Below are positions 33,712 through 42,719 of a DNA stretch of 64,000 bases, piece after piece. The DNA is from JAEYKI01 sp036679405 (GTDB lineage Bacteria > Bacillota > Clostridia > Christensenellales > Christensenellaceae): the NCBI GenBank assembly GCA_036679405.1, contig JAVBVZ010000004.1, positions 124,001 through 188,000 on the forward strand, given 5' to 3'. A program made the position numbers and the translations under genes. Each line of letters begins with the position of its first letter. Position 1 is the stretch's first letter. The notes beneath the pieces are model-generated. The model was not told the DNA's origin, searched no databases, and worked only from the letters and a program-made list of their open reading frames with translations.

Positions 33712-34869
33712 TTGGCTAGTTTTACACAAACGATGGCCGATTTTATAAAAGATACGGGTTTTTTGAACTTTACATGGCAGAGCGGCGTGATGATCGTGAT
33801 TGCCTGTGTTCTCCTGTATTTGGCTATCGTCAAAAAATTTGAACCGTTATTGCTGCTGCCGATTGCTTTTGGAATGTTGCTGGTAAATTTACCGCTTTCG
33901 GATATTATGACGGCAGAAGTACATAACGCGGACGGGACAACTGAAGTTGGCGGCCTGGTATATTATTTATATCAGGGGGTTAAGCTTGGTATTTATCCTC
34001 CTCTTATTTTTATGGGAGTGGGTGCAATGACCGACTTTGGTCCGCTGATTGCGAATCCCAAAAGCCTGCTTTTGGGTGCCGCTGCGCAGTTGGGAATCTT
34101 TATGGCGTTCATTTTAGCGCTTTTGCTTGGCTTTGATAATAATGTTGCCGCCTCCATCGGAATCATTGGAGGAGCGGACGGCCCGACGGCTATTTATGTT
34201 ACGTCCCGTCTGGCACCTGAATATTTAGGGCCAATCGCAGTGGCGGCATATACTTATATGGCGTTGGTGCCTATCATTCAGCCGCCTATTATGAAGGCGC
34301 TGACCACCAAAAAAGAACGCATGATCAAAATGGAACAATTGCGTGAAGTGTCCAAAACCGAGAAAATTATTTTCCCGATAGCGGTTACTATTTTTGTTTC
34401 GTTTATGCTTCCGGCTGCTATCCCTTTGATCGGTATGCTGATGTTGGGTAATTTAATGAGGGAGAGCATGGTCGTAGACCGTCTGAGCAAGACGGCACAA
34501 AATGATCTGATGAATATTATTACGATCTTTCTGGGTGTCAGTGTCGGTGCGACAACTGCGGGTGAATCCTTTTTGTCGCCTACTACCATATTCATTATTG
34601 GACTGGGCGTCATTGCCTTCGGGTTTGGAACTTTCGGCGGCGTGCTGTTTGGAAAATTGATGTGCAAGCTGACAGGCGGGAAAGTCAATCCTCTGATTGG
34701 TTCCGCTGGGGTATCTGCCGTGCCAATGGCGGCGCGCGTATCTCAGAAAGTTGGACAGGAAGCGAATCCTTCCAATTTCTTGCTTATGCATGCTATGGGA
34801 CCAAACGTTGCAGGTGTAATCGGCTCTGCGGTTGCCGCAGGTGTTTTGATTTCACTTTTCGGCGCTTAA
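33712..34869 (+). CDS. oadB: Sodium-translocating decarboxylase beta subunit (OadB/GcdB/MmdB family)
   Basis: 385 residues from TTG 33712, preceded by AAAGGAGGT. A multi-helix membrane protein with the motif GADGPTAIYVTSRLAPE and the C-terminal GSAGVSAVPMAARVSQKVGQE (seen in full in the sequence), which contribute the sodium site. It decarboxylates biotin-bound CO2 and exports sodium. This gives the cell a sodium gradient from decarboxylation energy, or the reverse. The fused GAMTDFGPLIANP loop is standard for the family. Confidence 0.95.
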   Translation: MASFTQTMADFIKDTGFLNFTWQSGVMIVIACVLLYLAIVKKFEPLLLLPIAFGMLLVNLPLSDIMTAEVHNADGTTEVGGLVYYLYQGVKLGIYPPLIFMGVGAMTDFGPLIANPKSLLLGAAAQLGIFMAFILALLLGFDNNVAASIGIIGGADGPTAIYVTSRLAPEYLGPIAVAAYTYMALVPIIQPPIMKALTTKKERMIKMEQLREVSKTEKIIFPIAVTIFVSFMLPAAIPLIGMLMLGNLMRESMVVDRLSKTAQNDLMNIITIFLGVSVGATTAGESFLSPTTIFIIGLGVIAFGFGTFGGVLFGKLMCKLTGGKVNPLIGSAGVSAVPMAARVSQKVGQEANPSNFLLMHAMGPNVAGVIGSAVAAGVLISLFGA

Positions 34870-34888
34870 ATACTTCAGGAGGTAACAA

Positions 34889-36286
34889 ATGAGTAAAGTA
34901 AATATTACTGATACAATATTAAGAGATGCGCACCAGTCGCAGGCGGCTACGCGCATGACGACAGATGAAATGATACCGGGCGCAAAAATATTAGATAAAG
35001 CAGGCTACTGGTCTTTGGAATGCTGGGGCGGCGCTACGTATGACGCTTGCCTGCGCTTCCTTAATGAAGATCCGTGGGAGCGTCTTAGAAGACTGAGGGA
35101 GGCAATGCCCAATTCAAAGCTGCAGATGCTTTTACGTGGACAAAATCTTCTTGGTTACAAACATTATGCAGATGATTTTGTGGATTTCTTTGTAAAAAAA
35201 GCTATTGAAAACGGCATAGATGTTATCCGTATTTTTGATGCTTTAAACGATGTGCGCAATTTAAAAACAGCTATGGATGCCACCATAAAATATGGCGGTT
35301 GGTGTGAAGCGACTGTTTCTTATACGACCAGTCCGGTGCATAATGCAGAATATTTTGTTAAGCTTGCGCAGGAACTCGAGTCTATGGGCGCACATTCTAT
35401 CTGTATTAAGGATATGGCGAACCTGCTGCTTCCTTACGATGCTTATGACCTGGTCACTGCAATGAAAAAAGTGGTCAAGATTCCAATCCATCTTCATACG
35501 CATAATACAAGCGGCGTTGGCGATATGACTTATTTAAAGGCGATTGAAGCGGGTGTGGACATTGTGGATACGGCGCTTTCTCCTTTGGCAAATGGTACGG
35601 CTCAGCCTTGCACGGAGTCGCTGATAGCGACACTGAAGGGAACCAAGTACGATACCGGCATTGATTTGGCGGTCTTGAATGATGCGGCAAAGCATTTTAA
35701 TAAAGTTGCACTGCGTTTAGTTGCAGATAATTTTTTGGATTCCAAGGTCTTGGGTGTAGATATCAATACACTTTTATACCAGGTGCCGGGCGGTATGCTT
35801 TCTAATTTGATCAGCCAGCTGAAGCAGGCAGGCGCTGAAGATAAATTTATGGACGTTTTAAAAGAAATTCCGCGCGTGCGTGAAGATTTTGGTTATCCGC
35901 CGCTGGTAACGCCGACCAGTCAGATCGTGGGGACACAGGCTGTGTTTAATATATTGTCGGGTGAGCGTTATAAAACGGTTACCAAAGAATCCAAGGCTCT
36001 TCTTCGCGGCGAATACGGCCGGTTGCCTGCGCCTGTGAATGAAGAAGTTCGTAAAAAGTGCATTGGAGACGATAAGGTTATTACCCATCGCCCTGCGGAC
36101 GATATCCCGCCTGAACTGGATAAATACCGGCAGGAAATTGGAGAATATATGGAACAGGAAGAAGACATTTTAACCTATGCAATGTTCCCTCAAGTAGCTC
36201 CTAAGTTTTTTGAATACAGGCGTGCAAAAAAATATAAGCTGGATTCAGAAATGTTGGATAGTGAAAACAAAATTCATCCTGTGTGA
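34889..36286 (+). CDS. oadA: Oxaloacetate decarboxylase alpha / pyruvate carboxyltransferase (5S-type)
   Basis: 465 residues. A HMGL-like TIM barrel with DTILRDAHQSQAATRM at the N-terminus, WGGATYD, KDMANLLLPYDAYDL, HLHTHNTSGVGD with the metal-binding histidines, and a conserved carboxylase domain after it. It exchanges a carboxyl group between oxaloacetate/pyruvate and biotin. It stops before any biotinyl domain, so it must use the separate carrier encoded upstream. As last gene of the operon it gives the complex a second carboxyltransferase, as in transcarboxylase (12S plus 5S plus 1.3S). A strong terminator follows. Confidence 0.95.
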   Translation: MSKVNITDTILRDAHQSQAATRMTTDEMIPGAKILDKAGYWSLECWGGATYDACLRFLNEDPWERLRRLREAMPNSKLQMLLRGQNLLGYKHYADDFVDFFVKKAIENGIDVIRIFDALNDVRNLKTAMDATIKYGGWCEATVSYTTSPVHNAEYFVKLAQELESMGAHSICIKDMANLLLPYDAYDLVTAMKKVVKIPIHLHTHNTSGVGDMTYLKAIEAGVDIVDTALSPLANGTAQPCTESLIATLKGTKYDTGIDLAVLNDAAKHFNKVALRLVADNFLDSKVLGVDINTLLYQVPGGMLSNLISQLKQAGAEDKFMDVLKEIPRVREDFGYPPLVTPTSQIVGTQAVFNILSGERYKTVTKESKALLRGEYGRLPAPVNEEVRKKCIGDDKVITHRPADDIPPELDKYRQEIGEYMEQEEDILTYAMFPQVAPKFFEYRRAKKYKLDSEMLDSENKIHPV

Positions 36287-36290
36287 TATA

Positions 36291-36320
36291 ATAAGGGGGC
36301 GCAGAGCCCCCTTATTTTTT
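36291..36320 (+). terminator. Strong intrinsic terminator of the decarboxylase operon
   Basis: Perfect 10-bp stem ATAAGGGGGC (36291-36300) with 36306-36315, loop GCAGA, followed by six Ts. Confidence 0.93.
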
Positions 36321-36427
36321 ATGCGCTTTTTGAAAACAAAACTACTATTTATGTGTGAGTAAAAAAGTTCGCTGGGGATCTTTTAAGAACAGCTACAAAA
36401 TGACGGTTTATGAAGAGAGGAGACCTT

Positions 36428-37210
36428 ATGAATATTTTGCTGACAAATGACGATGGCGTATACTCACCCGGAATTGCGAAACTTGCCGCTCAACTTTCTG
36501 AAAACCATAATGTATGGATTGTTGCTCCAAGCGGGGAGAGGAGTGCAAGCGGGCACGCCATTACTATGAATCTTCCGCTTTTTGTAAAAAAGGTAAAACT
36601 GCCGGGGCTGGAACATACACCGGCCTATTCGGTTTCGGGAACGCCTGCCGATTCGGTCAAGCTTGGCCTGCGGGCAATTGTCACAGAACCGATTGACCTG
36701 GTGGTTTCGGGTATCAATCTTGGATTGAACCTTGGATCAGATATTTTTCCTTCGGGGACGACCTCTGCAGCGATGGAGGCTGCCGTCATGGGTTATAAAG
36801 GACTCGCGGTCTCCATGCAGATGAAAGATATATCTTCCGTTGATTTTCTTGTGGATGCTGCAAGGTGCGTAGAGTTGCTTTTATCACAGATCGATATTCA
36901 AAAAGATATCCGCCATGTAGTCAACATGAATGTACCGGCGCTTCCTTTTGAAAAGATACGTGGATTCCGGGCGGCCAAACAGGGAAAGATGCAGTATGAT
37001 GAAAGATATGAAAAACGCACAGATCCCAGGGGACGGGAATATTACTGGCTGGCTGGCGGATTTATTGGAGATCGGGCGAAAGATGACTCTGATGGAGCGA
37101 TTTTGAATCAAGGATATGTTTCGCTTACGCCTCTGCAATGCGACTTGACTGATTTTGATCAGCTGGAATCACTAAAATGCAATTTAAAAAACTTAAAATT
37201 GCATTTATAA
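36428..37210 (+). CDS. surE: 5'/3'-nucleotidase SurE
   Basis: 260 residues from ATG 36428. The metal motif LLTNDDGV at the N-terminus, APSGERSASGHAIT, SGTPADSVKLG, and SGINLGLNLGSDIFPSGTTSAAMEA-type region are diagnostic. SurE removes phosphate from nucleoside monophosphates. GAGAGGAGA lies upstream; an in-frame ATG at 36410 precedes that ribosome site. The last codons include half of an 11-bp inverted repeat that overlaps the next promoter. The 107-nt gap upstream shows no clear promoter. Confidence 0.95.
   Translation: MNILLTNDDGVYSPGIAKLAAQLSENHNVWIVAPSGERSASGHAITMNLPLFVKKVKLPGLEHTPAYSVSGTPADSVKLGLRAIVTEPIDLVVSGINLGLNLGSDIFPSGTTSAAMEAAVMGYKGLAVSMQMKDISSVDFLVDAARCVELLLSQIDIQKDIRHVVNMNVPALPFEKIRGFRAAKQGKMQYDERYEKRTDPRGREYYWLAGGFIGDRAKDDSDGAILNQGYVSLTPLQCDLTDFDQLESLKCNLKNLKLHL
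37175..37206. promoter_or_regulatory. Perfect 11-bp inverted repeat, operator-like
   Basis: AAATGCAATTT (37175-37185) is mirrored exactly by AAATTGCATTT (37196-37206) with a 10-nt AT-only-but-one spacer. It covers the end of surE and the -35 box of the downstream regulator promoter, a good place for autoregulation. No T-run follows, so it is not a standard terminator. Confidence 0.55.
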
Positions 37211-37226
37211 AAATCTGTGGTATAAT
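37199..37226 (+). promoter_or_regulatory. Promoter for the RpiR-type regulator
   Basis: TTGCAT at 37199-37204, a 16-nt spacer, and consensus TATAAT at 37221-37226, 42 nt before the start codon. The -35 box lies in the right arm of the inverted repeat. Confidence 0.7.
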
Positions 37227-37267
37227 GGAAATATAATAAAACTGAAGGGACAGCCGGAGGAAAAGTA

Positions 37268-38149
37268 ATGAATATCATAGACAGGATCAATCTTGAATTT
37301 AAATCCATGAGCAAGGGCCAAAAGCAAATTGCAATATATATCCTGCATAATTATGATAAAGCGGCATTTATGACAGCCGCGGCACTGGCGTCCATTGTAG
37401 GGGTCAGTGAATCAACGGTTGTTCGTTTTGCTTATGCTCTGGGATATGAAGGATATCCTGAATTACAAAAGGATTTTCAGGAAGTTATCAAAAATAAGCT
37501 GACCAATGTTCAGCGCCTGGAATTAATGGAGGGGCTGACCTCCAAAGAAATTATTGAGACTGCCTTTAAAATGGATATCAATAATATCAAAGCATCCCAG
37601 AATTATATTACGCCAGAACTTATGGACAGCCTGGTGGAAAGTATTGTCCGGGCCAAAACGGTTTATATATTGGGAACGCGTGCCAGTGCGCCGCTGGCCC
37701 AGTTTTTATCGTATTATATGAGCTATTTTATCAGCAATGTAAAGCTGATTACTTTTGGTCAAAGTGATATTTACGCACAGGCGCTTTATGCCGACGAAAA
37801 TGATATTGTGATTGGTATCAGTTTTCCAAGGTATTCCGTGCTTACGGTAGACGGCCTGAGTTATTTTAAGTCCAAAGGCTGCACGGTGGTGACGATTACG
37901 GATAATGAATCGGCGCCCCCAGCAGAATATGCAGACTATACGCTGATTACAAAAAGCAATATGAACTCTTTTGTTGATTCTCTGGTAGCTCCCTTGAGCC
38001 TGATTAATGTTTTAATTATCTTGCTTGGCTTGCGCAAAAAGGGTGAACTGGTTGCTAATTTTGAAGAACTTGAGAAAATATGGAATCAAAATACGATATA
38101 TGCTACGCAGGAACTTGATGACAAATTTATGGAACTCGGTGGAAAATGA
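37268..38149 (+). CDS. MurR/RpiR-family transcriptional regulator
   Basis: 293 residues. An N-terminal RpiR helix-turn-helix (SKGQKQIAIYIL, AALASIVGVSESTVVRFAYALGY) and a C-terminal SIS sugar-phosphate domain (VYILGTRASAPLAQFLSYY, DIVIGISFPRYS). These regulators respond to phosphorylated sugars or related metabolites. It has its own promoter with an overlapping inverted repeat. Its stop overlaps the next flavoprotein gene by 4 nt. No sugar catabolic gene is adjacent, so the effector is not clear; PRYS in the SIS loop is common in the general family. Confidence 0.92.
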   Translation: MNIIDRINLEFKSMSKGQKQIAIYILHNYDKAAFMTAAALASIVGVSESTVVRFAYALGYEGYPELQKDFQEVIKNKLTNVQRLELMEGLTSKEIIETAFKMDINNIKASQNYITPELMDSLVESIVRAKTVYILGTRASAPLAQFLSYYMSYFISNVKLITFGQSDIYAQALYADENDIVIGISFPRYSVLTVDGLSYFKSKGCTVVTITDNESAPPAEYADYTLITKSNMNSFVDSLVAPLSLINVLIILLGLRKKGELVANFEELEKIWNQNTIYATQELDDKFMELGGK

Positions 38150-39381
38150 CGGATATTATTGTAATCGGGGGAGGACCTGCGGGGATGATGGCGGCCGCTT
38201 CAGCCGCTTTTTTAGGTAAAGAGGTCCTGTTAATCGAAAAAAATGAAAAGCTGGGTAAAAAGATGTATATTACCGGCAAAGGAAGATGCAATATTACAAA
38301 TGATTGCCCGGCGGACGAATTTTTTAATAATGTTCCCCGAAATCCAAAGTTTTTAATGAGCTGTATCTATGCCCTGCCCCCGGAAGAACTTATGGACATG
38401 CTGCATCGGCAAGGCCTTAAAACAAAGACCGAAAGAGGACGGCGCGTTTTTCCGGAGAGCGACAAATCAAGCGATGTAATCCGCTGTATGATCAAAATAC
38501 TGGATGCGGCGGGCGTTTGCGTACGTCTTTGTTCAAAGGTAATAAAAATAGAAAAAAAAGAGGGTATTTTTGCCGTTCATATGGAAGGAGAAAAGCCTCT
38601 TTTTTCAAAAGTGGTAATTGTAGCAACAGGGGGCGCATCTTATCCTCAAACGGGTTCGACAGGTGATGGTTACGGTTTTGCACAATCTTTTGGCCATACT
38701 GTTTTTAAAGCTTATCCCGCGCTTGTTCCTTTACTGGAAGAAGGGGATACCTGTGCGCAGCTTGCCGGACTTGCACTAAAAAATGTTACGTTCACATTGC
38801 GCCAAAATAAAAAAATTGTTTTTTCAGAACTGGGAGAGATGCTATTTACACACGGAGGCGTTAGCGGTCCCCTTGTTCTTTCGGCCAGCAGCCTGATTGA
38901 TTACTCAAAACCGTTCCGCCTGACAGCGGAAATAGATTTAAAACCCGCATTGACTGTGGAAAAGCTGGATAAGCGTATTCTGCGCGACTTTGAACAGTAT
39001 AAAAACAAGCATATCGATAATGCGATGAACCAGTTGCTACCACAACGCTTGATTGCGATTGTCCTAAAATTGGCTGGCATACCTGCAGAAAAATCGGTGA
39101 ATAGCGTAACGAAGCCGGAAAGGGAAAATTTAATTAAAATACTAAAAGCGTTTCCTTTACAAATCAGAGATACGGCGGGATTGGAAGAGGCAATTATTAC
39201 ACGCGGAGGGATAGACGTACGCGACATTAATCCTTCTACTTTGCAGAGCAGAAAGACCGGCGGCCTTTATTTTGCTGGAGAAGTCATTGATGTAGATGCC
39301 CTGACCGGAGGATACAATATGCAGATTGCTTTTTCCACCGGTTGGCTGGCGGGCATGGCTGCGGCCGAACATTTAAGTTGA
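38146..39381 (+). CDS. HI0933/BaiN-family NAD(P)/FAD-dependent oxidoreductase
   Basis: 411 residues. N-terminal GGGPAGMMAAASAA dinucleotide motif, GKGRCNITN, FPESDKSSDVI, ATGGASYPQTGSTGDGYG, and the C-terminal GGIDVRDINPSTLQS-GLYFAGEVIDVDALTGGYNMQIAF region match the HI0933 flavoprotein family. BaiN of Clostridium scindens, in this family, was linked to bile acid dehydroxylation, but most members have no proven substrate and the gene is widespread. Start overlaps the regulator (ATGA). Confidence 0.92.
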   Translation: MTDIIVIGGGPAGMMAAASAAFLGKEVLLIEKNEKLGKKMYITGKGRCNITNDCPADEFFNNVPRNPKFLMSCIYALPPEELMDMLHRQGLKTKTERGRRVFPESDKSSDVIRCMIKILDAAGVCVRLCSKVIKIEKKEGIFAVHMEGEKPLFSKVVIVATGGASYPQTGSTGDGYGFAQSFGHTVFKAYPALVPLLEEGDTCAQLAGLALKNVTFTLRQNKKIVFSELGEMLFTHGGVSGPLVLSASSLIDYSKPFRLTAEIDLKPALTVEKLDKRILRDFEQYKNKHIDNAMNQLLPQRLIAIVLKLAGIPAEKSVNSVTKPERENLIKILKAFPLQIRDTAGLEEAIITRGGIDVRDINPSTLQSRKTGGLYFAGEVIDVDALTGGYNMQIAFSTGWLAGMAAAEHLS

Positions 39382-39433
39382 CAAAATGCATAAAAAAAAT
39401 ATAAAATATATTAAGGTGTGTATTTGTATTGTA

Positions 39434-39459
39434 ATTTGAAATTTTCAAATAGATACAAT
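39434..39459 (+). promoter_or_regulatory. Inverted repeat and possible promoter upstream of rny
   Basis: ATTTGAAA-T-TTTCAAAT (39434-39450) is a perfect 8-bp inverted repeat. It lies between a TTGTAA at 39429-39434 and a TACAAT at 39454-39459 (19-nt spacing, longer than ideal). It could be an operator over the rny promoter. Confidence 0.4.
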
Positions 39460-39494
39460 GATATATATTCGCCAAAAATTGAATAGGAGGTGGA

Positions 39495-41048
39495 ATGCAT
39501 TCAGTGAGTGGCATACTAATACCTATCCTTCTGTGCGCAGCTGGTTTGGTGGTAGGACTTATTGTGGGGTATTTTTACAGGCGAAACATTGCCGAATCAA
39601 AAATAGGCCGTGCAGAGGATTCCGTAAAGAAGCTGATTGAAGATGCACAGAAACGTGCGGAGGTTATTCGAAAAGAAACGGTATTAGAAGCTCAGGAAGA
39701 AGTTCACAGACTACGAAACGAATTTGAAAAAGAGATAAGAGAAAGACGTAACGAGACGATTAAACTTGAAAAAAGGATCGTTCAAAGAGATGAAGCCTTG
39801 GACAAAAAACTGGATAATCTTGAACAAAAAGAGGAACAGTTGAATAGAAGGACCAAGGACATCGCAAAGGCCAAGGAAGAGCTTGAAAATATTACCAATA
39901 GACAGCTTGAACAATTGGAACATATATCAAGCATGACCAAAGACGAGGCCAAAGAACTGCTGCTGGAAAAAGTGGAAAATGAGGCGCGTCATGACGTGGC
40001 AATTATGCTCCGTGAAATCGAAGCGAAAGCCAAAGACGATGCCGAAAAGAAAGCAAGGGAAATATTATCTTTAGCTATCCAGAAAACAGCGGCAGACCAT
40101 GTTGCGGAATGCACCGTATCTGTGGTACCTTTGCCCAGTGATGATATGAAGGGCAGGATTATCGGCAGAGAAGGAAGAAACATCAGGGCTCTTGAAACGG
40201 CGACCGGAATTGATCTGATTATTGATGATACGCCCGAAGCGGTTATACTTTCGGGATTTGATCCTGTGCGGCGGGAAGTTGCCAGGATTGCGTTGGAAAA
40301 ATTAATTGTAGACGGCAGGATCCATCCTGCGCGGATAGAAGAGATGGTTTCAAAGGCGCAAAAAGAAGTCGACGGTCAGATACGTGAAGCCGGCGAACAT
40401 GCCGCATTTGATGTAGGGATTCATTCCTTGCATCCGGAAGTCGTTAAGTTGTTAGGAAGGCTCCGCTATCGCACAAGCTACGGACAGAATGTACTTAAAC
40501 ATTCGCTGGAAGTCGCACATCTTGCGTCCATTATGGCATCTGAGATCGGTGCGAATGCAAAGCTTGCGAAGCGTGCAGGGCTTCTGCACGACATTGGTAA
40601 GGCGGTTGACCACGAAGTGGAAGGCCCCCATGTAAAGATCGGTGCAGACCTTGCAAAAAAATACAAAGAATCGGCTGATGTGGTGAACGCCATTGGTGCG
40701 CATCACGGTGATATTGAACCGACAACCGTGGAGGCTGTATTGGTTCAGGCGGCGGATGCGATTTCCGCGGCCCGGCCGGGAGCCAGAAGAGAGAGTCTTG
40801 AAAATTATATTAAACGTCTTGAAAATCTTGAAGAAATTGCAAATTCGTTTTCGGGAGTTGAAAAATCATTTGCCATACAGGCCGGCAGAGAAGTTAGAAT
40901 CATTGTGAAGCCTGACGATGTGGATGATGTGGGAACAACCCTGATGGCCCGGGATATTGTCAAGAAAATTGAAAAAGAACTTGATTATCCGGGTCAAATC
41001 AAAGTAAACGTTATTCGAGAAACCCGAGCAATCAATTACGCTAAATGA
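39495..41048 (+). CDS. rny: Ribonuclease Y
   Basis: 517 residues. One N-terminal membrane helix (about 7-28), a long charged coiled coil (to about 200), a KH domain (GRIIGREGRNIRALE), and an HD domain (RAGLLHDIGKAVDHEVEG) with the metal-binding HD pair. RNase Y is the main endonuclease for mRNA turnover in many Gram-positives and sits at the membrane. ATG 39495 follows AGGAGGTG. In many genomes it is close to recA and pgsA; here it is 17 kb away. A terminator follows. Confidence 0.96.
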   Translation: MHSVSGILIPILLCAAGLVVGLIVGYFYRRNIAESKIGRAEDSVKKLIEDAQKRAEVIRKETVLEAQEEVHRLRNEFEKEIRERRNETIKLEKRIVQRDEALDKKLDNLEQKEEQLNRRTKDIAKAKEELENITNRQLEQLEHISSMTKDEAKELLLEKVENEARHDVAIMLREIEAKAKDDAEKKAREILSLAIQKTAADHVAECTVSVVPLPSDDMKGRIIGREGRNIRALETATGIDLIIDDTPEAVILSGFDPVRREVARIALEKLIVDGRIHPARIEEMVSKAQKEVDGQIREAGEHAAFDVGIHSLHPEVVKLLGRLRYRTSYGQNVLKHSLEVAHLASIMASEIGANAKLAKRAGLLHDIGKAVDHEVEGPHVKIGADLAKKYKESADVVNAIGAHHGDIEPTTVEAVLVQAADAISAARPGARRESLENYIKRLENLEEIANSFSGVEKSFAIQAGREVRIIVKPDDVDDVGTTLMARDIVKKIEKELDYPGQIKVNVIRETRAINYAK

Positions 41049-41051
41049 GAT

Positions 41052-41079
41052 AAAAGAGAGGTGAACAACCTCTCTTTTT
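41052..41079 (+). terminator. Intrinsic terminator after rny
   Basis: An 11-bp stem (41052-41062 with 41068-41078, core GAGAGGT/ACCTCTC), loop GAACA, in which the A and T arms also form the T-run. Confidence 0.85.
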
Positions 41080-41119
41080 GTTTTGTATAAAGTCATATGA
41101 TCTGCCGGACGATTCATTC

Positions 41120-41148
41120 TTGTAATATTTATGATTTGAAGATAAAAT
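41120..41148 (+). promoter_or_regulatory. Promoter for purB
   Basis: TTGTAA at 41120-41125, 17-nt spacer, TAAAAT at 41143-41148; 30 nt before the purB start. No purine riboswitch-like fold fits in this short gap. Confidence 0.55.
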
Positions 41149-41177
41149 AATACTATACTTAAATGAAGGGGTATACC

Positions 41178-42608
41178 ATGAAAGATGCATATGAAAATCC
41201 GTTGATTACACGGTACGCAAGCAAAAAAATGTCCTATCTGTTTTCGGACGACTTTAAATTCAAGACATGGCGCAGGCTTTGGATCGCGCTTGCCGAAGCG
41301 GAAAAGGATTTGGGATTGCCCATTGATGACGAACAGATCGCCGAACTTCGCGCTCATGCGGAAGATATTAATTATGATGTTGCGGAAGAGCGGGAACGAA
41401 AAGTGAGGCATGACGTCATGTCCCATGTATATGCTTACGGTATGCAGTGTCCGCGTGCAAAAGGCATCATTCATTTGGGTGCAACAAGTTGTTTTGTGGG
41501 CGATAACGCCGATGTTATTGTAATGGACCAGGGGCTTCGCCTGATAGAAGCGGAATTGGTTAACGTTATTAATCAGCTTTCCGGATTTGCTCAAAAGTAC
41601 AAATCGTTGCCTACACTGGGCTTTACGCATTTTCAGCCTGCCCAGCTGACTACAGTTGGAAAACGTGCAACGCTTTGGCTGCAGGATTTAATGATGGACT
41701 TAGAACAGATGCAGTTTGTTCTTTCCCGTGTACGGCTCAGGGGCGTTAAGGGGACAACCGGAACACAGGCCAGCTTTTATACATTGTTTGACAACGATGC
41801 AAATAAGGTAAGGGGACTGGAACGTCTGGTTTGCAGTAAATTGGGTTATGAAGATTTTTATCCGGTAACGGGGCAGACATATCCCAGAAAATTTGATGCA
41901 ATGGTTCTAAACCTGCTGTCATCGATTGCTACCAGCGTTTATAAATTTTCAAACGATATGCGCCTTTTGCAGAATTTAAAGGAAATGGAAGAGCCTTTTG
42001 AAAAAAGCCAGATCGGTTCTTCTGCAATGGCGTATAAGCGTAACCCCATGCGCAGCGAGCGCATGTCTGCTCTTGCGCGATATGTCCTTTCTTTGGCCGG
42101 TAGCCCGGCGGTGACAGCTTCTACGCAGTGGTTCGAACGCACCCTGGATGATTCTGCGAATAAGCGTTTGGTGATCCCGCAGGCCTTCCTGGCGGTTGAT
42201 GCGCTGTTGAATCTTTATTTGAATGTTACGGACGGGATGGTTGTATATGAAAAAGTGATTGCCAAGCATATCTCGGAAGAGCTTCCTTTTATGGCTACTG
42301 AAACCATACTTATGCAGGCTGTTCTCCGTGGAGGCGACCGGCAGGAACTGCATGAAAAAATACGTGAATATTCAATGACGGCGGCAAGCCGGGTAAAAGC
42401 AGAGGGCCTTTCAAATAATTTGATAGATTTGATCAAGGCGGATGAGATGTTCCGGCTTTCACCAGATGAAATAGACGCATTATTGAGCCCGAAAAATTTT
42501 ATTGGAATGGCGGATATACAGGTAGATGATTTTATTTCCTGTAATGTACTGCCCGTCTTAAAAAAATATGAAGGCCTTTTGAATATGAAAGGCGAAGTGA
42601 ATGTCTAG
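41178..42608 (+). CDS. purB: Adenylosuccinate lyase
   Basis: 476 residues from ATG 41178 (GAAGGGG 6 nt upstream). The signature SSAMAYKRNPMRSER is complete, and HLGATSCFVGDNAD and GFTHFQPAQLTTVGKR supply catalytic residues. It acts twice in purine synthesis, on SAICAR and adenylosuccinate. The upstream in-frame ATG at 41163 precedes the ribosome site. It is not in a purine operon here; a GT2 glycosyltransferase lies downstream after a 111-nt gap with no gene. Confidence 0.95.
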   Translation: MKDAYENPLITRYASKKMSYLFSDDFKFKTWRRLWIALAEAEKDLGLPIDDEQIAELRAHAEDINYDVAEERERKVRHDVMSHVYAYGMQCPRAKGIIHLGATSCFVGDNADVIVMDQGLRLIEAELVNVINQLSGFAQKYKSLPTLGFTHFQPAQLTTVGKRATLWLQDLMMDLEQMQFVLSRVRLRGVKGTTGTQASFYTLFDNDANKVRGLERLVCSKLGYEDFYPVTGQTYPRKFDAMVLNLLSSIATSVYKFSNDMRLLQNLKEMEEPFEKSQIGSSAMAYKRNPMRSERMSALARYVLSLAGSPAVTASTQWFERTLDDSANKRLVIPQAFLAVDALLNLYLNVTDGMVVYEKVIAKHISEELPFMATETILMQAVLRGGDRQELHEKIREYSMTAASRVKAEGLSNNLIDLIKADEMFRLSPDEIDALLSPKNFIGMADIQVDDFISCNVLPVLKKYEGLLNMKGEVNV

Positions 42609-42719
42609 CCCGAGTATTCGTGAAAACAAACCAGTTTTACCGGTATGTTTTTTTGTGAGTGAACTTTATATGCATATGGATATATTTTTAAAAAAAATAT
42701 ACGATTCAGGAGAACTGCA

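Noticed and set aside
40866..41630. 254-codon open frame on the reverse strand
   Set aside because: It runs antisense across rny, its terminator and purB, with no ribosome site or known motif.
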